The notes beneath the pieces were generated by a model. It was given only the letters and a program-made list of their open reading frames with translations, was not told the origin of the DNA and searched no databases. Shown here in pieces: positions 45,808 through 55,738 of a DNA stretch of 64,000 bases. Origin of the DNA: Acinetobacter rudis (GTDB lineage: Bacteria; Pseudomonadota; Gammaproteobacteria; Pseudomonadales; Moraxellaceae); assembly GCF_000829675.1 (NCBI RefSeq), contig NZ_BBRX01000024.1, positions 1-64,000 on the forward strand, written 5' to 3'. The translations under genes and the position numbers were made by a program. Position 1 is the stretch's first letter, and the number at the start of each line of letters is the position of its first letter.

Positions 45808-46548
45808 ATGAACAATACCTCCAAGACTCATCTTTTTTGCGTGCCATCTGCTGGGAGCAGTGCCTCAATCTTTGCGGCATGGGATAAAGTCTCTACGGAT
45901 TCAATACGCGTCATTGCACTTGAGTACCCCGGCCATGGACGCAAGATCCAACAGCCACTTAGTCATGATCCTGACTTTTTAGCAGCGCATTTTGCGACAG
46001 AGATTTTAGCGTATGGAGACGTACCTTATGCCTTATTTGGTCATAGTGTTGGGGCCTCTCTCATTTGGCATATTGAAGCAAAACTCAAATCCCTCCATGC
46101 ACATCATGATTTACTTTTAAAAATTGTCAGTGCCCGTCCTGCCCCTGATTTTCAACAGTCTATTCGTCATTATGGACAAATGACTGATGCGCAAATTATC
46201 CAAGAACTCAAGCTCTACAATAATTTTCCAGACGAAATCCTAAATAATGCGCATGCACTCAACTTTTTTCTGCCAATTATTAAAAATGACTTTCTTTTAA
46301 GTGATCAGATGTGCTGCAAAGCTCCCAATAAAAGCACTGCAGCACTGATCAGTATTTATGGTCAAGATGATCCTTATCTTGATCATCCAGCTGTAATGGA
46401 TGGATGGCAAAAATATTCAGAACGATGGTTAGGCACATATCGCTGTGAAGGAGATCATTTCTATTTCCTCCGCGCAGATGTACTGAAACAAACCTTACAT
46501 ATTATTGAAAATAATATATTTTCAATCATGCAAAATACTTCAGTATGA
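45808..46548 (+). CDS. fbsM: Type II thioesterase of the siderophore pathway
   Basis: A 246-residue alpha/beta hydrolase of the external (type II) NRPS thioesterase family, which clears stalled acyl chains from carrier domains. Catalytic Ser80 lies in FGHSVGAS (G-x-S-x-G), the Asp in YGQDDPYLDH and His217 in CEGDHFYF. The fimsbactin enzyme FbsM is known to release the DHB-oxazoline shunt acid. It opens the plus-strand arm, with fbsL just after, and is divergent from fbsN. Confidence 0.9.
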   Translation: MNNTSKTHLFCVPSAGSSASIFAAWDKVSTDSIRVIALEYPGHGRKIQQPLSHDPDFLAAHFATEILAYGDVPYALFGHSVGASLIWHIEAKLKSLHAHHDLLLKIVSARPAPDFQQSIRHYGQMTDAQIIQELKLYNNFPDEILNNAHALNFFLPIIKNDFLLSDQMCCKAPNKSTAALISIYGQDDPYLDHPAVMDGWQKYSERWLGTYRCEGDHFYFLRADVLKQTLHIIENNIFSIMQNTSV

Positions 46549-46599
46549 TGCTAAGCATTGTGCTCCTTCATGCCCAATCTCATTAGGGTGGACATCACG

Positions 46600-47406
46600 A
46601 TGAGTCACGATCAAATGCCCCAGCCAGAGATCAACGTGCAAGACATTTTTGCCAATGGTGATCTCGAATACACTGTTGTGCAAACCCCATCACTCACCTT
46701 ACATCGAATAAGACTACATCAAACAACAGCAGAGAATATTGAACATTACTATCAGCAATTTCATATTGATCAACCACCTCAAGTCGCCAAAGCAAGTCTG
46801 AAACGCCAATGTGAATTTTTTATAGGACGTTTAGCTGCCAAATTTTCCTTATTGGGTTTAGGTGAATATTCTTCTTTTATCATTCACAAAGACCACAAAG
46901 GTGCACCAATTTGGCCGCCACATATTACAGGCAGTATTAGTCACAGTATGCTCAGTCATAGCTGTGGGGTAGCAATTGCAACAAGCTTATTTAATCCAGC
47001 CACAAAAGGCGCTCCAGCTGCATCCCATCCAGATCAACCACGCCCAATGGCAAAAGTCATGGGGATAGATATTGAAACCACACAACATATTGATATTTTT
47101 AATAACAATCCAAGCATGCTAAACAGCTTGCTCAGTCAACAAGAATATAAATTTTTAAAAAACGTGTTTAAAAACATGCCTGAGATTTATCTCATTCTGT
47201 TTTCAGCTAAAGAGAGTCTGACCAAAGCCTTATACAGTAAATATCAACAATTACTTTACTTTAAGGCCATGCATTGCATTGCCATCTGTCCCTATACCCA
47301 AACACTGACCTTTTACATTCCTCAACTCGTAGCTGAGCAAAAAATTAAAGTCCATTTTCTTCGATTTGAACATGAAGTTTTAACTTTTTGTTGTCTTGAA
47401 TCATGA
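46600..47406 (+). CDS. fbsL: 4'-phosphopantetheinyl transferase
   Basis: About 268 residues of the EntD/Sfp type, which attaches the phosphopantetheine arm to carrier domains. Seen: KRQCEFFIGRLAAK (N-terminal region), GSISHSMLSHSCGVAIA (P1), VMGIDIETTQHIDI (P2, Mg-binding acidic residues) and FSAKESLTKALYSK (P3, the W/F-x-x-K-E-S signature). ATG 46600 is chosen because AGGG lies at 46585-46588; an earlier TTG (46558) and ATG (46570) lack a ribosome site. Its partners are FbsE, FbsF and FbsG. Confidence 0.9.
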   Translation: MSHDQMPQPEINVQDIFANGDLEYTVVQTPSLTLHRIRLHQTTAENIEHYYQQFHIDQPPQVAKASLKRQCEFFIGRLAAKFSLLGLGEYSSFIIHKDHKGAPIWPPHITGSISHSMLSHSCGVAIATSLFNPATKGAPAASHPDQPRPMAKVMGIDIETTQHIDIFNNNPSMLNSLLSQQEYKFLKNVFKNMPEIYLILFSAKESLTKALYSKYQQLLYFKAMHCIAICPYTQTLTFYIPQLVAEQKIKVHFLRFEHEVLTFCCLES

Positions 47407-47436
47407 ACAAACTATACTCACAGAGAATCACAGCTA

Positions 47437-47535
47437 ATGTTTAAAAATGACTTAATAGATATTTTGATTATTTTAATTATTTCAGCCGTGATTTCTTCTA
47501 TTGTCTCCACGCTATTGATCTATTTTTTGTATTAA
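47437..47535 (+). CDS. 32-residue single-helix membrane peptide
   Basis: ATG to TAA frame of 32 codons, 30 bases after fbsL on the same strand. The product has a short polar start (MFKNDLIDI) then an unbroken hydrophobic stretch of Ile/Leu/Val/Ser to the C-terminal YFLY, enough for one membrane helix. AGAGA about 11 bases upstream is a poor ribosome site. I know no family. It may be the third gene of the fbsM-fbsL arm, or chance in AT-rich DNA. Confidence 0.4.
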   Translation: MFKNDLIDILIILIISAVISSIVSTLLIYFLY

Positions 47536-47610
47536 GGCACGCCGAATAAAAATGCATATCTTCATTTATGCCGCTTCCTATATCGACACGATCATCTGAT
47601 CTATGCTGCG

Positions 47611-47640
47611 CCCTCACCCTTGGCCATGAGTGAGGGATTT
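47611..47640. terminator. Possible terminator between convergent fbs arms
   Basis: CCCTCAC (47611-47617) pairs with GTGAGGG (47630-47636) across a 12-base loop, followed by ATTT on the plus strand. It sits between the plus-strand fbsML arm and the fbsK stop. Poor U-run, so moderate support. Confidence 0.4.
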
Positions 47641-47648
47641 ACACAAAA

Positions 47649-48257
47649 TTAGACATGGCTTTTAGCTTTAAAATCCTGATAAAAATGGCCGCATTTTTTA
47701 TAAAATTTTTCTCTAAAACAGTGATATAACATGGCTGTTTTTTCCTGAAGTTCAATGATTCCTTGTGCTTCGAGTGCAATATCCTCTCGGATTTTTTCAT
47801 ACACCGACATCGTTTGATCTGGTTCCCCGACCACCTTTTCGGCCTGTGAATGTTCAAAAATAAGAAAACTGAGCATACGCATGACTGCACGAAAATGCCC
47901 TTGACCTACAGCTGCCTCACTCAGTAGCACGTGCCACCCTAAGTCATCCTGCTTCGCTGCATAGTACAAGCCCAAACGATCACGCTTTGCTTCATAAATT
48001 TCTAAGTAACCAACATCCTGATCATCAATTTGAATGATGTACAAATGCTGATGATCATCACAGTGCATCCGTTCAAAATAAACCGCCAATTCTAGTTCTG
48101 ACTTATTGAGTTGCCATTGTGGAATGATGTGAGCTTGATGCATCCACTGTACCAGCAAAGGCAGATCTTGTGGCAACACAACATCCCTTAAACAATAAGA
48201 TGTCTGGCCTTCAGCATAAGCAAAAAAACTCGGTAATGCTTTTGATATTGTCATCAT
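47649..48257 (-). CDS. fbsK: Siderophore N-acetyltransferase (IucB/AlcB-like)
   Basis: A 202-residue GNAT of the AlcB/IucB/RhbD siderophore group. Motifs: HIIPQWQLNKSELELAVYFER near residues 45-65 (the family's P-x-W region), VGYLEIYEAKRDRLGLYY, GWHVLLSEAAVGQGHFRAVM (acetyl-CoA loop) and VVGEPDQTMSVYEKI. In fimsbactin synthesis FbsK acetylates N-hydroxyputrescine to the hydroxamate. It is the last gene of the biosynthetic unit, 86 bases after fbsJ. Confidence 0.9.
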   Translation of the reverse strand: MMTISKALPSFFAYAEGQTSYCLRDVVLPQDLPLLVQWMHQAHIIPQWQLNKSELELAVYFERMHCDDHQHLYIIQIDDQDVGYLEIYEAKRDRLGLYYAAKQDDLGWHVLLSEAAVGQGHFRAVMRMLSFLIFEHSQAEKVVGEPDQTMSVYEKIREDIALEAQGIIELQEKTAMLYHCFREKFYKKCGHFYQDFKAKSHV

Positions 48258-48343
48258 GACAAATCACCCTCTTTTCGATACAACAGCAAAATTTAAAAAA
48301 TAAAAAGGGATGCATTTAAAGCAAATACATCCCAATCGATCGA

Positions 48344-49510
48344 CTAGTTCAAAGCATAATATTGTAACGGTGGGAAACCATTAAACTCGATCGAGCTATA
48401 GCTGGTGGTATAGGCCCCTGTGGAGAGCCAATACAAATGATCGCCAATTTCAAGTGATAGTGGTAGCTGATACTTTTTGTTTTGGTACATGATATCCATG
48501 CTATCGCAGGTCGGTCCTGCCAAAATGATGTCAGCACTCTGTCCTGCTTTTTGACAGATAATTGGATATTGAATCGCTTCGCCCAAAGTCTCGATTAAAC
48601 CATTAAATACCCCAACATCTGTATAGATCCAGCGCTTTGCACCAGATTGTGGCCGCTGTGAAATCAATACCACTTCTGAGACTAAAATGCCCGCATTGCC
48701 AACCAAAGAACGTCCAGGTTCTAAAATAATTTGTTCGAGTTGATACGGCTTAAACATCTCCAGAGCTTGATTCATTTGTGTCGAATAACTAGAGAAATCT
48801 TCTGTTTGCTGTACATATTGCGCAGGTAAACCACCACCCAAATTCAACATTTTTAAATGAATACCATGTTCATGAATTAAGTGATCAAAAATTGCTTTGG
48901 TTTCTTTTAAAGCACTTCCCCACAGATCGATATTGCGTTGCTGTGAGCCTACATGAAAAGAAATACCATACGGCAGCAAACCGAGTTGCTGTGCATGGAT
49001 AGCAAGTCGAATGACACTCTGCGCATTACAACCAAACTTTCCTGAGAGTGGCCAATCTGCAGTTTCAGAACCATCGATAGACAGTCTGAAGAACACTTTT
49101 GAACCTGGTGCATATTGAGCAATATTATTTAAATCTGCATCAGAGTCAGTCACATATAAGCGAATGCCTTGCTCATAAAAATATTGAATATCCGCACGCT
49201 TTTTGATGGTATTACCAAACGCCAAACGTGATGGATCGACCTGAAATGCCTGTACTTTTTTTAACTCATTGACCGATGCTAAATCAAAACTCGAACCGAG
49301 CCGACTTAAACGTTCAATCACTTCATTGGCTGGATTGGCTTTTAATGCATAATAAATATCAGCATTTGGAAAACCTTGTTTTAATTCTAAATATTTTTTT
49401 TCAACTACAGTTAAATCGAGAACTAAAAAAGGCGTTGCTTTACTTTTCACAAGATCATTGATGCGATCTGTAATATTGCTTTGAAAATAGTGCGGAAAAT
49501 TCATTGTCAT
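48344..49510 (-). CDS. fbsJ: PLP-dependent ornithine decarboxylase (alanine-racemase fold)
   Basis: A 388-residue fold-type III decarboxylase. PLP-binding Lys57 is in YYALKANPANEV, the phosphate-binding glycines in LNLGGGLPAQY, the EPGRSLVGNAG segment is present, and active-site Cys335 with CDSMD lies near the C-terminus as in eukaryotic-type ornithine decarboxylases. FbsJ supplies putrescine from ornithine for the hydroxamate arm. By motif lysine decarboxylation cannot be fully excluded, but the locus argues for ornithine. Confidence 0.9.
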   Translation of the reverse strand: MTMNFPHYFQSNITDRINDLVKSKATPFLVLDLTVVEKKYLELKQGFPNADIYYALKANPANEVIERLSRLGSSFDLASVNELKKVQAFQVDPSRLAFGNTIKKRADIQYFYEQGIRLYVTDSDADLNNIAQYAPGSKVFFRLSIDGSETADWPLSGKFGCNAQSVIRLAIHAQQLGLLPYGISFHVGSQQRNIDLWGSALKETKAIFDHLIHEHGIHLKMLNLGGGLPAQYVQQTEDFSSYSTQMNQALEMFKPYQLEQIILEPGRSLVGNAGILVSEVVLISQRPQSGAKRWIYTDVGVFNGLIETLGEAIQYPIICQKAGQSADIILAGPTCDSMDIMYQNKKYQLPLSLEIGDHLYWLSTGAYTTSYSSIEFNGFPPLQYYALN

Positions 49511-49551
49511 GTCTAAAATCTCTCTGTCCTATGCTTGAACTGTATTTTTAC

Positions 49552-50847
49552 TTAAGCAATAACGTCTTCTGCTAATGGAGCAAACTCCTGATATGCAATG
49601 CGTTTTTCTACAGGGTAAACCTCTCTACCTAAAATACTGTTAATCATAATGGCATTGCGATAACAGCCCATCCCCAAATCTGGCACGGTAAAACCATGTG
49701 AATAAATCCCAATATTTTGAGCAAAAATATTATTTTGTTGATTCACGCTATAGTTCCAATTCAACTGAATACGCCCTTTACTGTCCCAATTGATGTAAGA
49801 ATGAATCGGCTGCAAACAGTTAGGGATTTTGTATTCATAACCAATCGCGAGAATTAAGACTTCGCTTTGTAATTGAAAACGTTGATTGAGATCTGAATGG
49901 TTAAAGGTCAAATTAAGCTGCTGACCATGTTGCTCTACTGTTTGTAATGCACAATTTGGCATCATCCGCGTAGGTAGTGTTCTATGCAGTGATTTCTGAT
50001 ATAACAAATCATAAATTCGATTAACAAAACTCAACTCAATCCCTTTATATAAGGCATTTTGATCAGCAATGACTTGATCACGTTTATCTTGTTGTAGTGA
50101 ATAGAAATGCGACGTGTAATCTGGTGAAGTGTATTCCAAGGTTAACTTGCCCAAATCCATAGAGAAAAAATGCGGGGCTTTGGTCAGCCAGTTGAGCTGA
50201 TATTCATGCTGATCGATCTCTGAAAGTAAATCATAGTAAATTTCTGCACCGCTTTGTCCGCCCCCCACAATGGTGATTGATTTCTTAGTCAAATAAGATT
50301 TTTTATGACGTAAATAATCCGCACTAGAATGAATCTGTTCTGGAAATGCCTGACAAAACTGAGGAATGATCGGGGTTGTTCCTGTACCCAACACTAAATT
50401 TTTAGTACGAACGGAAATCACCCCTTGAGGCTGTTGCACCCGTACAGTGTAGAGCTTGCTGATCTCATCATATTCAACATGTTCCACATAACTTTTAAAG
50501 TGAACATTATCGAGTTGTGAAACCGCCCATTTGCAGTACAAGTTATATTCAGCACGTAAAATAAAGAAGCTTTCACGAATAAAAAATTGATATAACTTAT
50601 TATGCACTTTTAAATAATTCAAAAATGAATATCGATTCTTTGGATCGGCAAAACTGACTAAGTCAGCAATAAATGGAATTTGCAAGGTGCTACCTTCAGG
50701 CATAATCCCAGAATGCCAATCAAACTCATCCTTAGTATCAAAAAACAGCGTGTTTAACTCAGCAAGAGGAGCACTAAGACAGGCCAAGCCCAAATTAAAT
50801 GGCCCTACCCCAATGCCAACGATATCGTAAGTCGATTGTGTATTCAT
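49552..50847 (-). CDS. fbsI: Flavin N-monooxygenase (putrescine/ornithine N-hydroxylase type)
   Basis: A 431-residue class B flavin N-hydroxylase (IucD/PvdA/AlcA family). FAD motif VGIGVGPFNLGLACL at residues 10-24, the 'GMQIPF'-type stretch as GSTLQIPFIADLVSF, NADPH motif ITIVGGGQSGAEIYYDL, and the C-terminal LAIGYEY with CLQPIHSYINWD. It hydroxylates the primary amine of putrescine made by FbsJ. Reading frames of fbsH, fbsI and fbsJ are separated by 12 and 41 bases, so one operon. Confidence 0.92.
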   Translation of the reverse strand: MNTQSTYDIVGIGVGPFNLGLACLSAPLAELNTLFFDTKDEFDWHSGIMPEGSTLQIPFIADLVSFADPKNRYSFLNYLKVHNKLYQFFIRESFFILRAEYNLYCKWAVSQLDNVHFKSYVEHVEYDEISKLYTVRVQQPQGVISVRTKNLVLGTGTTPIIPQFCQAFPEQIHSSADYLRHKKSYLTKKSITIVGGGQSGAEIYYDLLSEIDQHEYQLNWLTKAPHFFSMDLGKLTLEYTSPDYTSHFYSLQQDKRDQVIADQNALYKGIELSFVNRIYDLLYQKSLHRTLPTRMMPNCALQTVEQHGQQLNLTFNHSDLNQRFQLQSEVLILAIGYEYKIPNCLQPIHSYINWDSKGRIQLNWNYSVNQQNNIFAQNIGIYSHGFTVPDLGMGCYRNAIMINSILGREVYPVEKRIAYQEFAPLAEDVIA

Positions 50848-50859
50848 TTTTATTAAGCC

Positions 50860-52479
50860 TTATCCCAGTTCTTTTCTGTTGACTTTACCCACATGGGTAT
50901 ATTTAAAATCTGCAACTATTTCTATTTCATCAGGTATTTTGAAATGTGAAATATTTTTACTCATCAAAAAGTGACGTATATTTTTTAAGTTAATTTCATG
51001 ATGTTCAGTTTTGGGAATAATGATGGCTTTGATCCGCTCTCCCAGAGATTCATCTCTGACTCCAATCACACAGACATCTTTAATGCGTGGGTGTTGCAAA
51101 ATGAACTCTTCAACTTCACTCGGCGTAATTTTTTCTCCAGATCGATTAATCTGTTCTTTTTCACGCCCAGTCACGACAATATTGAGCTCATCATCTAAAT
51201 AGCCAATATCTCCAGTTTTATAAAAACCATCTTCTGTAAATGAGCGTCGATTAATTTCCGCCAAATTGTAATAGCCATTAATGGTATAAGGCCCACGTGT
51301 TTGAATATGACCAATGGCATTGTTTGGCAAAGCCTGTCCATCATGATCCGTAATACGAATTTCATCTAAATGAGAGAGTTTTTTGCCTTGGGTTTGGATG
51401 GTAATTTGATCAGTGTCATCTAAATGTGTGAAATTCACCAAACCTTCAGCCATACCATATACTTGTTGTAATTTCACATTGAATATCTTAATGATCTGCT
51501 CAGCCAGAGAAGGCAATAACTTCGCACCGCCTACTTGAACAACGGCTAAACTGGACAAATCATAATCTGTAAGGCTTTCGGAATTGAGCCATAATGTTGC
51601 GATCGCAGGTACCAAAGAGACCTGTTGAATCTTATATTTCTCGATCAATTCAAAGCAGATCCGCGGATGTAAAACTCGACTCAAGATCACTGTTCCACCG
51701 GCATAAAACACCCCCAAGAAACCAGGTGAACTCATACAAAAATTATGCATCACAGGCAATACGACCAACTGCTTGGTTTCTGGATTTAAACCTGTCACTT
51801 CTACACTTTTTTTGATGGAATAAATATAGTCGGCGTGGGTGCGTGGAATAAGTTTAGGTAAGCCTGTTGTCCCACCAGACAATTGTAAAAAGGCGATATC
51901 TTCTGCTGTACTTTGTGCCTGTAAATCACTCTCGCTTACAACCTGTTTTAACTGCGGCAAAGATGCTTCCAGAGAATGCTGGCTTATAAGGGTGTCTCTA
52001 AACCACAGGTTAAAATTGGGTACTGAGAATGCATCACAGATCTCGCTTGCTGTCGGCTCATTGTCTGAAGCACACAGCTTGATCATGCCAACAGCACGAC
52101 TCTGTCGTGCAATATTTTCAATTTCATAGGATCCATGCCCATGCAAGCAAAAAACGGGGCGTGCTCCAATGGCATATAATCCAAAAATCACAATAAAGAC
52201 TTCAATCACATTCGGGGATTGCAACAAAACAAAGTCTGTTTCCCGAACACCCTTCTGCTTTAAGTAACTTCCATAGTGAATGGCTAAACGGTATAACTGC
52301 TGATAGCTCAGTTGTTTGTCATCCTGTATTGCAGCAATACGGTCTGTATAACGCAGTGCTAAATCTGCCAACATTTGAAAATGGGTTTGAGATTGCCAAC
52401 AGCCTTGTTCACGATACTGTCTAGCTCTCGATTCGGGAAATGGAACATAACCCTGTTGAATATCTTGCTCTAAAAACAT
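50860..52479 (-). CDS. fbsH: 2,3-dihydroxybenzoate-AMP ligase
   Basis: A 539-residue stand-alone adenylation enzyme (EntE/DhbE family) that activates DHB and loads it on the aryl carrier domain. Motifs: FLQLSGGTTGLPKLIPRTHADY (A3 P-loop), VLPVMHNFCMSSPGFLGVF (A4, aryl acid pocket Asn as in DhbE), QQVYGMAEGLVNFT (A5), FYKTGDIGYLDD (A7) and THVGKVNRKEL (A10 Lys). Aryl carrier partner is the N-terminus of FbsE. Confidence 0.94.
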   Translation of the reverse strand: MFLEQDIQQGYVPFPESRARQYREQGCWQSQTHFQMLADLALRYTDRIAAIQDDKQLSYQQLYRLAIHYGSYLKQKGVRETDFVLLQSPNVIEVFIVIFGLYAIGARPVFCLHGHGSYEIENIARQSRAVGMIKLCASDNEPTASEICDAFSVPNFNLWFRDTLISQHSLEASLPQLKQVVSESDLQAQSTAEDIAFLQLSGGTTGLPKLIPRTHADYIYSIKKSVEVTGLNPETKQLVVLPVMHNFCMSSPGFLGVFYAGGTVILSRVLHPRICFELIEKYKIQQVSLVPAIATLWLNSESLTDYDLSSLAVVQVGGAKLLPSLAEQIIKIFNVKLQQVYGMAEGLVNFTHLDDTDQITIQTQGKKLSHLDEIRITDHDGQALPNNAIGHIQTRGPYTINGYYNLAEINRRSFTEDGFYKTGDIGYLDDELNIVVTGREKEQINRSGEKITPSEVEEFILQHPRIKDVCVIGVRDESLGERIKAIIIPKTEHHEINLKNIRHFLMSKNISHFKIPDEIEIVADFKYTHVGKVNRKELG

Positions 52480-52490
52480 GACTGAATCCT

Positions 52491-55400
52491 TTAAATAACA
52501 AGGTCTGGAAGTTGTAACGAGGTCAGTTGACGACGCAGTTCCATGACATCAAATTGCATGCAGGCATTGGATTGGGTATCTATCTGGATAAATTGCTGTA
52601 AGACCCGTTGTGTCACCTGTTGAATGATCTGAATTTGTGTTTCGTTATAACGATTGACACGATAATTAATCACCACACGTAATCGTTGATCTTCACTCAT
52701 AGGTTCCTCATACACCTCAAAGTGCAGGCCAAACTTGGCACTATCACGTGGAGGTTCAATCAATTCAAAGCTAATCTCATGGCCAGAATTGAGCTGGAAA
52801 GCACCTGTTAGTGCATTTTGAGCATGTAATTGTACGTAGACTTCGTATGGACTTTCTGTCCATTGTTCACCCTCGGCGCGAATATTGTCTTCGACCATAG
52901 CAAAAGGAATATCTGCATATTCTTGTGCTTGAAAGATATTGTTTTGAACTTGATTAACGAGATCTTTAATGGTGAGCTGTTCATTAAATTGGCAGTAATG
53001 CATCACTACATTAGTAAAATAACCCACAGTATCTTGGTAAAGTGGATCTTGACGACAGGCGACTGAAGTGCCTGTCAAAATTTTCTTACCTGCTCCTAAA
53101 TAATAGGTCGCCAACACCACTGCTGCATACACTACATAGAAGAGTGAGGAACGATACTGACGTGCTAATGCATACAGTTGCTCCACCTCAGCCGCATTAA
53201 AAGTAAACTCCACGGCGGCGCCCGTTACATCTCCATTTAAATCTGCGGACTGTGCAACCTCATCTGTTGCATAAGCAGCCAATAACGGTGGCTGTTTTTG
53301 AATGCGCCCGATACTATTCATCCAATATTGTAGATGTGCCTGTAAATTTTCATCATCTTGTGCCATGGCATATTCGTGGAACTGGCGTGGCTTGTTCTCC
53401 CAAACAAGTGCTTGACCAGCGACACGACTGACATAAGCTTGAAATAATTCACGAATTAAAATGCCCGATGACCATTCATCCATCGCAATGTGATAGAGCA
53501 ACAGCGATAAAATATGTTGACCTTGCTCATCTTTGACAAAACGAACGCGGATTGGAAACGCCTGCATCAGGTCAAAGGAATGACGGGCCTCTTCAGCTAA
53601 AACCTGCTGAGCAGACTGCTCACCTTGTGTCTCACTTCCCCAAAACCAAGGATGCTGATCTAAGCGCTGCATCGGCACCACTGTCTGAAACACCTCTCCT
53701 TGATCGGCCTGAACAAAAATACTGCGCAAGGCATGGTGACGCTGCAAAATATCGACAAATGCAGCATAAAATGCTTGCTCATCGACCTCTTCACTCAAGC
53801 GAAAAGCAAAGGGAATGTTGTACATGGCATCTCGACCTTGATCTGAGAAACCCATAAATGCTTTTTGCAGTAATGTCAGTGCCACAACACCGCCTTGCTC
53901 TTCTTCCTCTTGCACTGTTGTCTGGTCAATCGGAGCATTCAACTGTGTGGCATACTGTGATAATTCGCTTGCACTGGGTGCATTAAAAAAGTCAGCAATT
54001 TTGATGACCACGCCATGTTGACTATGTAACTTTCCAATCACACGGGTCGCTAAAATTGAATGTCCGCCAAAATCAAAGAAATTATCATCTGCTTGTAATT
54101 CAGGATTCATCAATACACTTTTAAATTCTTCTAAAATCAAATGCGTGATCGATGCATGCGCTGAGGACTGGGCAACATTCGGTTGAGCTGCTGTTCGTTG
54201 ATCTTGAGCCAACGTAGAACTATCGCGAGATTGGTCTTCGTATTTCGATTGCGCCTCATCCTCTAAGGAGGCACTAAACCGTGGGAACGGTTTCACAGCA
54301 TGACGTAAATCTTGATGGCAAAACTCAATCCATTTTTCAAGTAAAAAACCAGCGATCTGTTGAGACAACTTTGCGCCTGTTGTGAGTTCAAAATGGATTT
54401 CATCTTGCTGCAATTGAAATGCGAGTGTTAGGTCATAATCAGAATGGATCGGTGGAATCACCAAAGTCGATGTCTGAACACCCTCTAGGTTTAGATACTG
54501 ACTTGAATCAATAAATTGGGTCACCAAAACATTGGGAATGGCGTGTCGTTTGGTTTTAATCGCAGATAAAATTTGTTCAATGGAGAGATTATTAGACATC
54601 CCTTGCAAGATTTGATTGCGGACTTGTACCATCGAGTCCTTCACAGCATCTGTCACATGACTCGACTCATCTGCCCCTCCTGGTCGAGTAATGCGAATCG
54701 GTAAAACATTTGAACTTGACTGAATCTGCGCCAAGCTGGATGCATCATACTGTTCAACAATTGGCACAAATAGATCAATACTTTGTTTGTCCAACAAGTG
54801 AGTTAAGAAATGCCCAAAACTCGCAACAATAGTATGAAATAGCGATGACTGTGCCCATTCACTGAGCTGTGTCAGTGCCTGAATCGGCATCACACTTGAG
54901 CAACGCACCGCTTTTTGTTCATATCTAAATAATGCAGCGTGACCATGATGTGTAATAGTGTTTTCAAGTGATGAAGCCAGAAACAGTGCTGGCCATTGCA
55001 AGGTATTTAGCCCTGCTGGAAATTGGTTTTTCCAATATTTCAGCGCAGTCGCTGTATTTACAACGCGATTTTGATATGTGCGAGCGGCTATAGTTGTTGC
55101 ACTTGGTCGATTTACAATTGCATCAGGTTGTTGATAATTGGTCGTTAACTGAGTAAAAATCGGTTGCCATGCTGTATCATCCAATAAAATGTGATGCCCT
55201 AAAATACCCAAAATGACGTCATCATTCTGCATAGCAAACAGTCTGAACTGTATTGCTGCATCTTGTTTTAAATCAATAGGTTTTTCAATCCATGCCAACA
55301 AGGCCTGAATCGCCTCTTGTTCAGAACGGACGAGCTGTAAATCCACTCCCGTGACAGATTGATCTGCATGGTATTTTCTTAGAACACCCTCCTGATCTAA

Positions 55401-55724
55401 GTCATAGCGTAAATTTAAGTTAGAAGTACCTATATAAAGTTTTTCAATTGCCTTAGATAATCGAGAAAGATCTATTTTCCCTTTCAAACGTAGCGCTAAA
55501 ACAAATGGGCCTGATGAGGCTAAAGGATCGTGTTGATGCATCATCCATGCACGTTCTTCGGCAAAAGATAAGGCCTGATGTTGCTCAGGTTGTGCATTTG
55601 AATCAGGCAAGGCCTGAGCTTCACTTGATGAACTCGATGCGATATCAACCAGACCCACATCATTTAATTTACGTTCAAATAAACGAAAGAGTTCATCACT
55701 CATCACAGTGTGTTGCGTGTTCAT
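52491..55724 (-). CDS. fbsG: NRPS FbsG: condensation - carrier - condensation
   Basis: A 1077-residue NRPS. C1 spans about 45-480 (motif GHHILLDDTAW, His177-His178...Asp182-Asp183). A PCP spans about 525-600 (FFDFGGHSILATRV, Ser556). C2 spans about 610-1077 (LLYHIAMDEWSSG, Tyr744-His745...Asp749-Glu750). Both condensation motifs depart from H-H-x3-D-G. There is no adenylation and no thioesterase domain, so the chain must leave by attack of a free amine in the last C domain, in line with release by N-acetyl-N-hydroxyputrescine in fimsbactin assembly. The linker at about 485-525 is Ser/Gln-rich. Confidence 0.92.
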   Translation of the reverse strand: MNTQHTVMSDELFRLFERKLNDVGLVDIASSSSSEAQALPDSNAQPEQHQALSFAEERAWMMHQHDPLASSGPFVLALRLKGKIDLSRLSKAIEKLYIGTSNLNLRYDLDQEGVLRKYHADQSVTGVDLQLVRSEQEAIQALLAWIEKPIDLKQDAAIQFRLFAMQNDDVILGILGHHILLDDTAWQPIFTQLTTNYQQPDAIVNRPSATTIAARTYQNRVVNTATALKYWKNQFPAGLNTLQWPALFLASSLENTITHHGHAALFRYEQKAVRCSSVMPIQALTQLSEWAQSSLFHTIVASFGHFLTHLLDKQSIDLFVPIVEQYDASSLAQIQSSSNVLPIRITRPGGADESSHVTDAVKDSMVQVRNQILQGMSNNLSIEQILSAIKTKRHAIPNVLVTQFIDSSQYLNLEGVQTSTLVIPPIHSDYDLTLAFQLQQDEIHFELTTGAKLSQQIAGFLLEKWIEFCHQDLRHAVKPFPRFSASLEDEAQSKYEDQSRDSSTLAQDQRTAAQPNVAQSSAHASITHLILEEFKSVLMNPELQADDNFFDFGGHSILATRVIGKLHSQHGVVIKIADFFNAPSASELSQYATQLNAPIDQTTVQEEEEQGGVVALTLLQKAFMGFSDQGRDAMYNIPFAFRLSEEVDEQAFYAAFVDILQRHHALRSIFVQADQGEVFQTVVPMQRLDQHPWFWGSETQGEQSAQQVLAEEARHSFDLMQAFPIRVRFVKDEQGQHILSLLLYHIAMDEWSSGILIRELFQAYVSRVAGQALVWENKPRQFHEYAMAQDDENLQAHLQYWMNSIGRIQKQPPLLAAYATDEVAQSADLNGDVTGAAVEFTFNAAEVEQLYALARQYRSSLFYVVYAAVVLATYYLGAGKKILTGTSVACRQDPLYQDTVGYFTNVVMHYCQFNEQLTIKDLVNQVQNNIFQAQEYADIPFAMVEDNIRAEGEQWTESPYEVYVQLHAQNALTGAFQLNSGHEISFELIEPPRDSAKFGLHFEVYEEPMSEDQRLRVVINYRVNRYNETQIQIIQQVTQRVLQQFIQIDTQSNACMQFDVMELRRQLTSLQLPDLVI

Positions 55725-55738
55725 TGGTGATTACCTCT

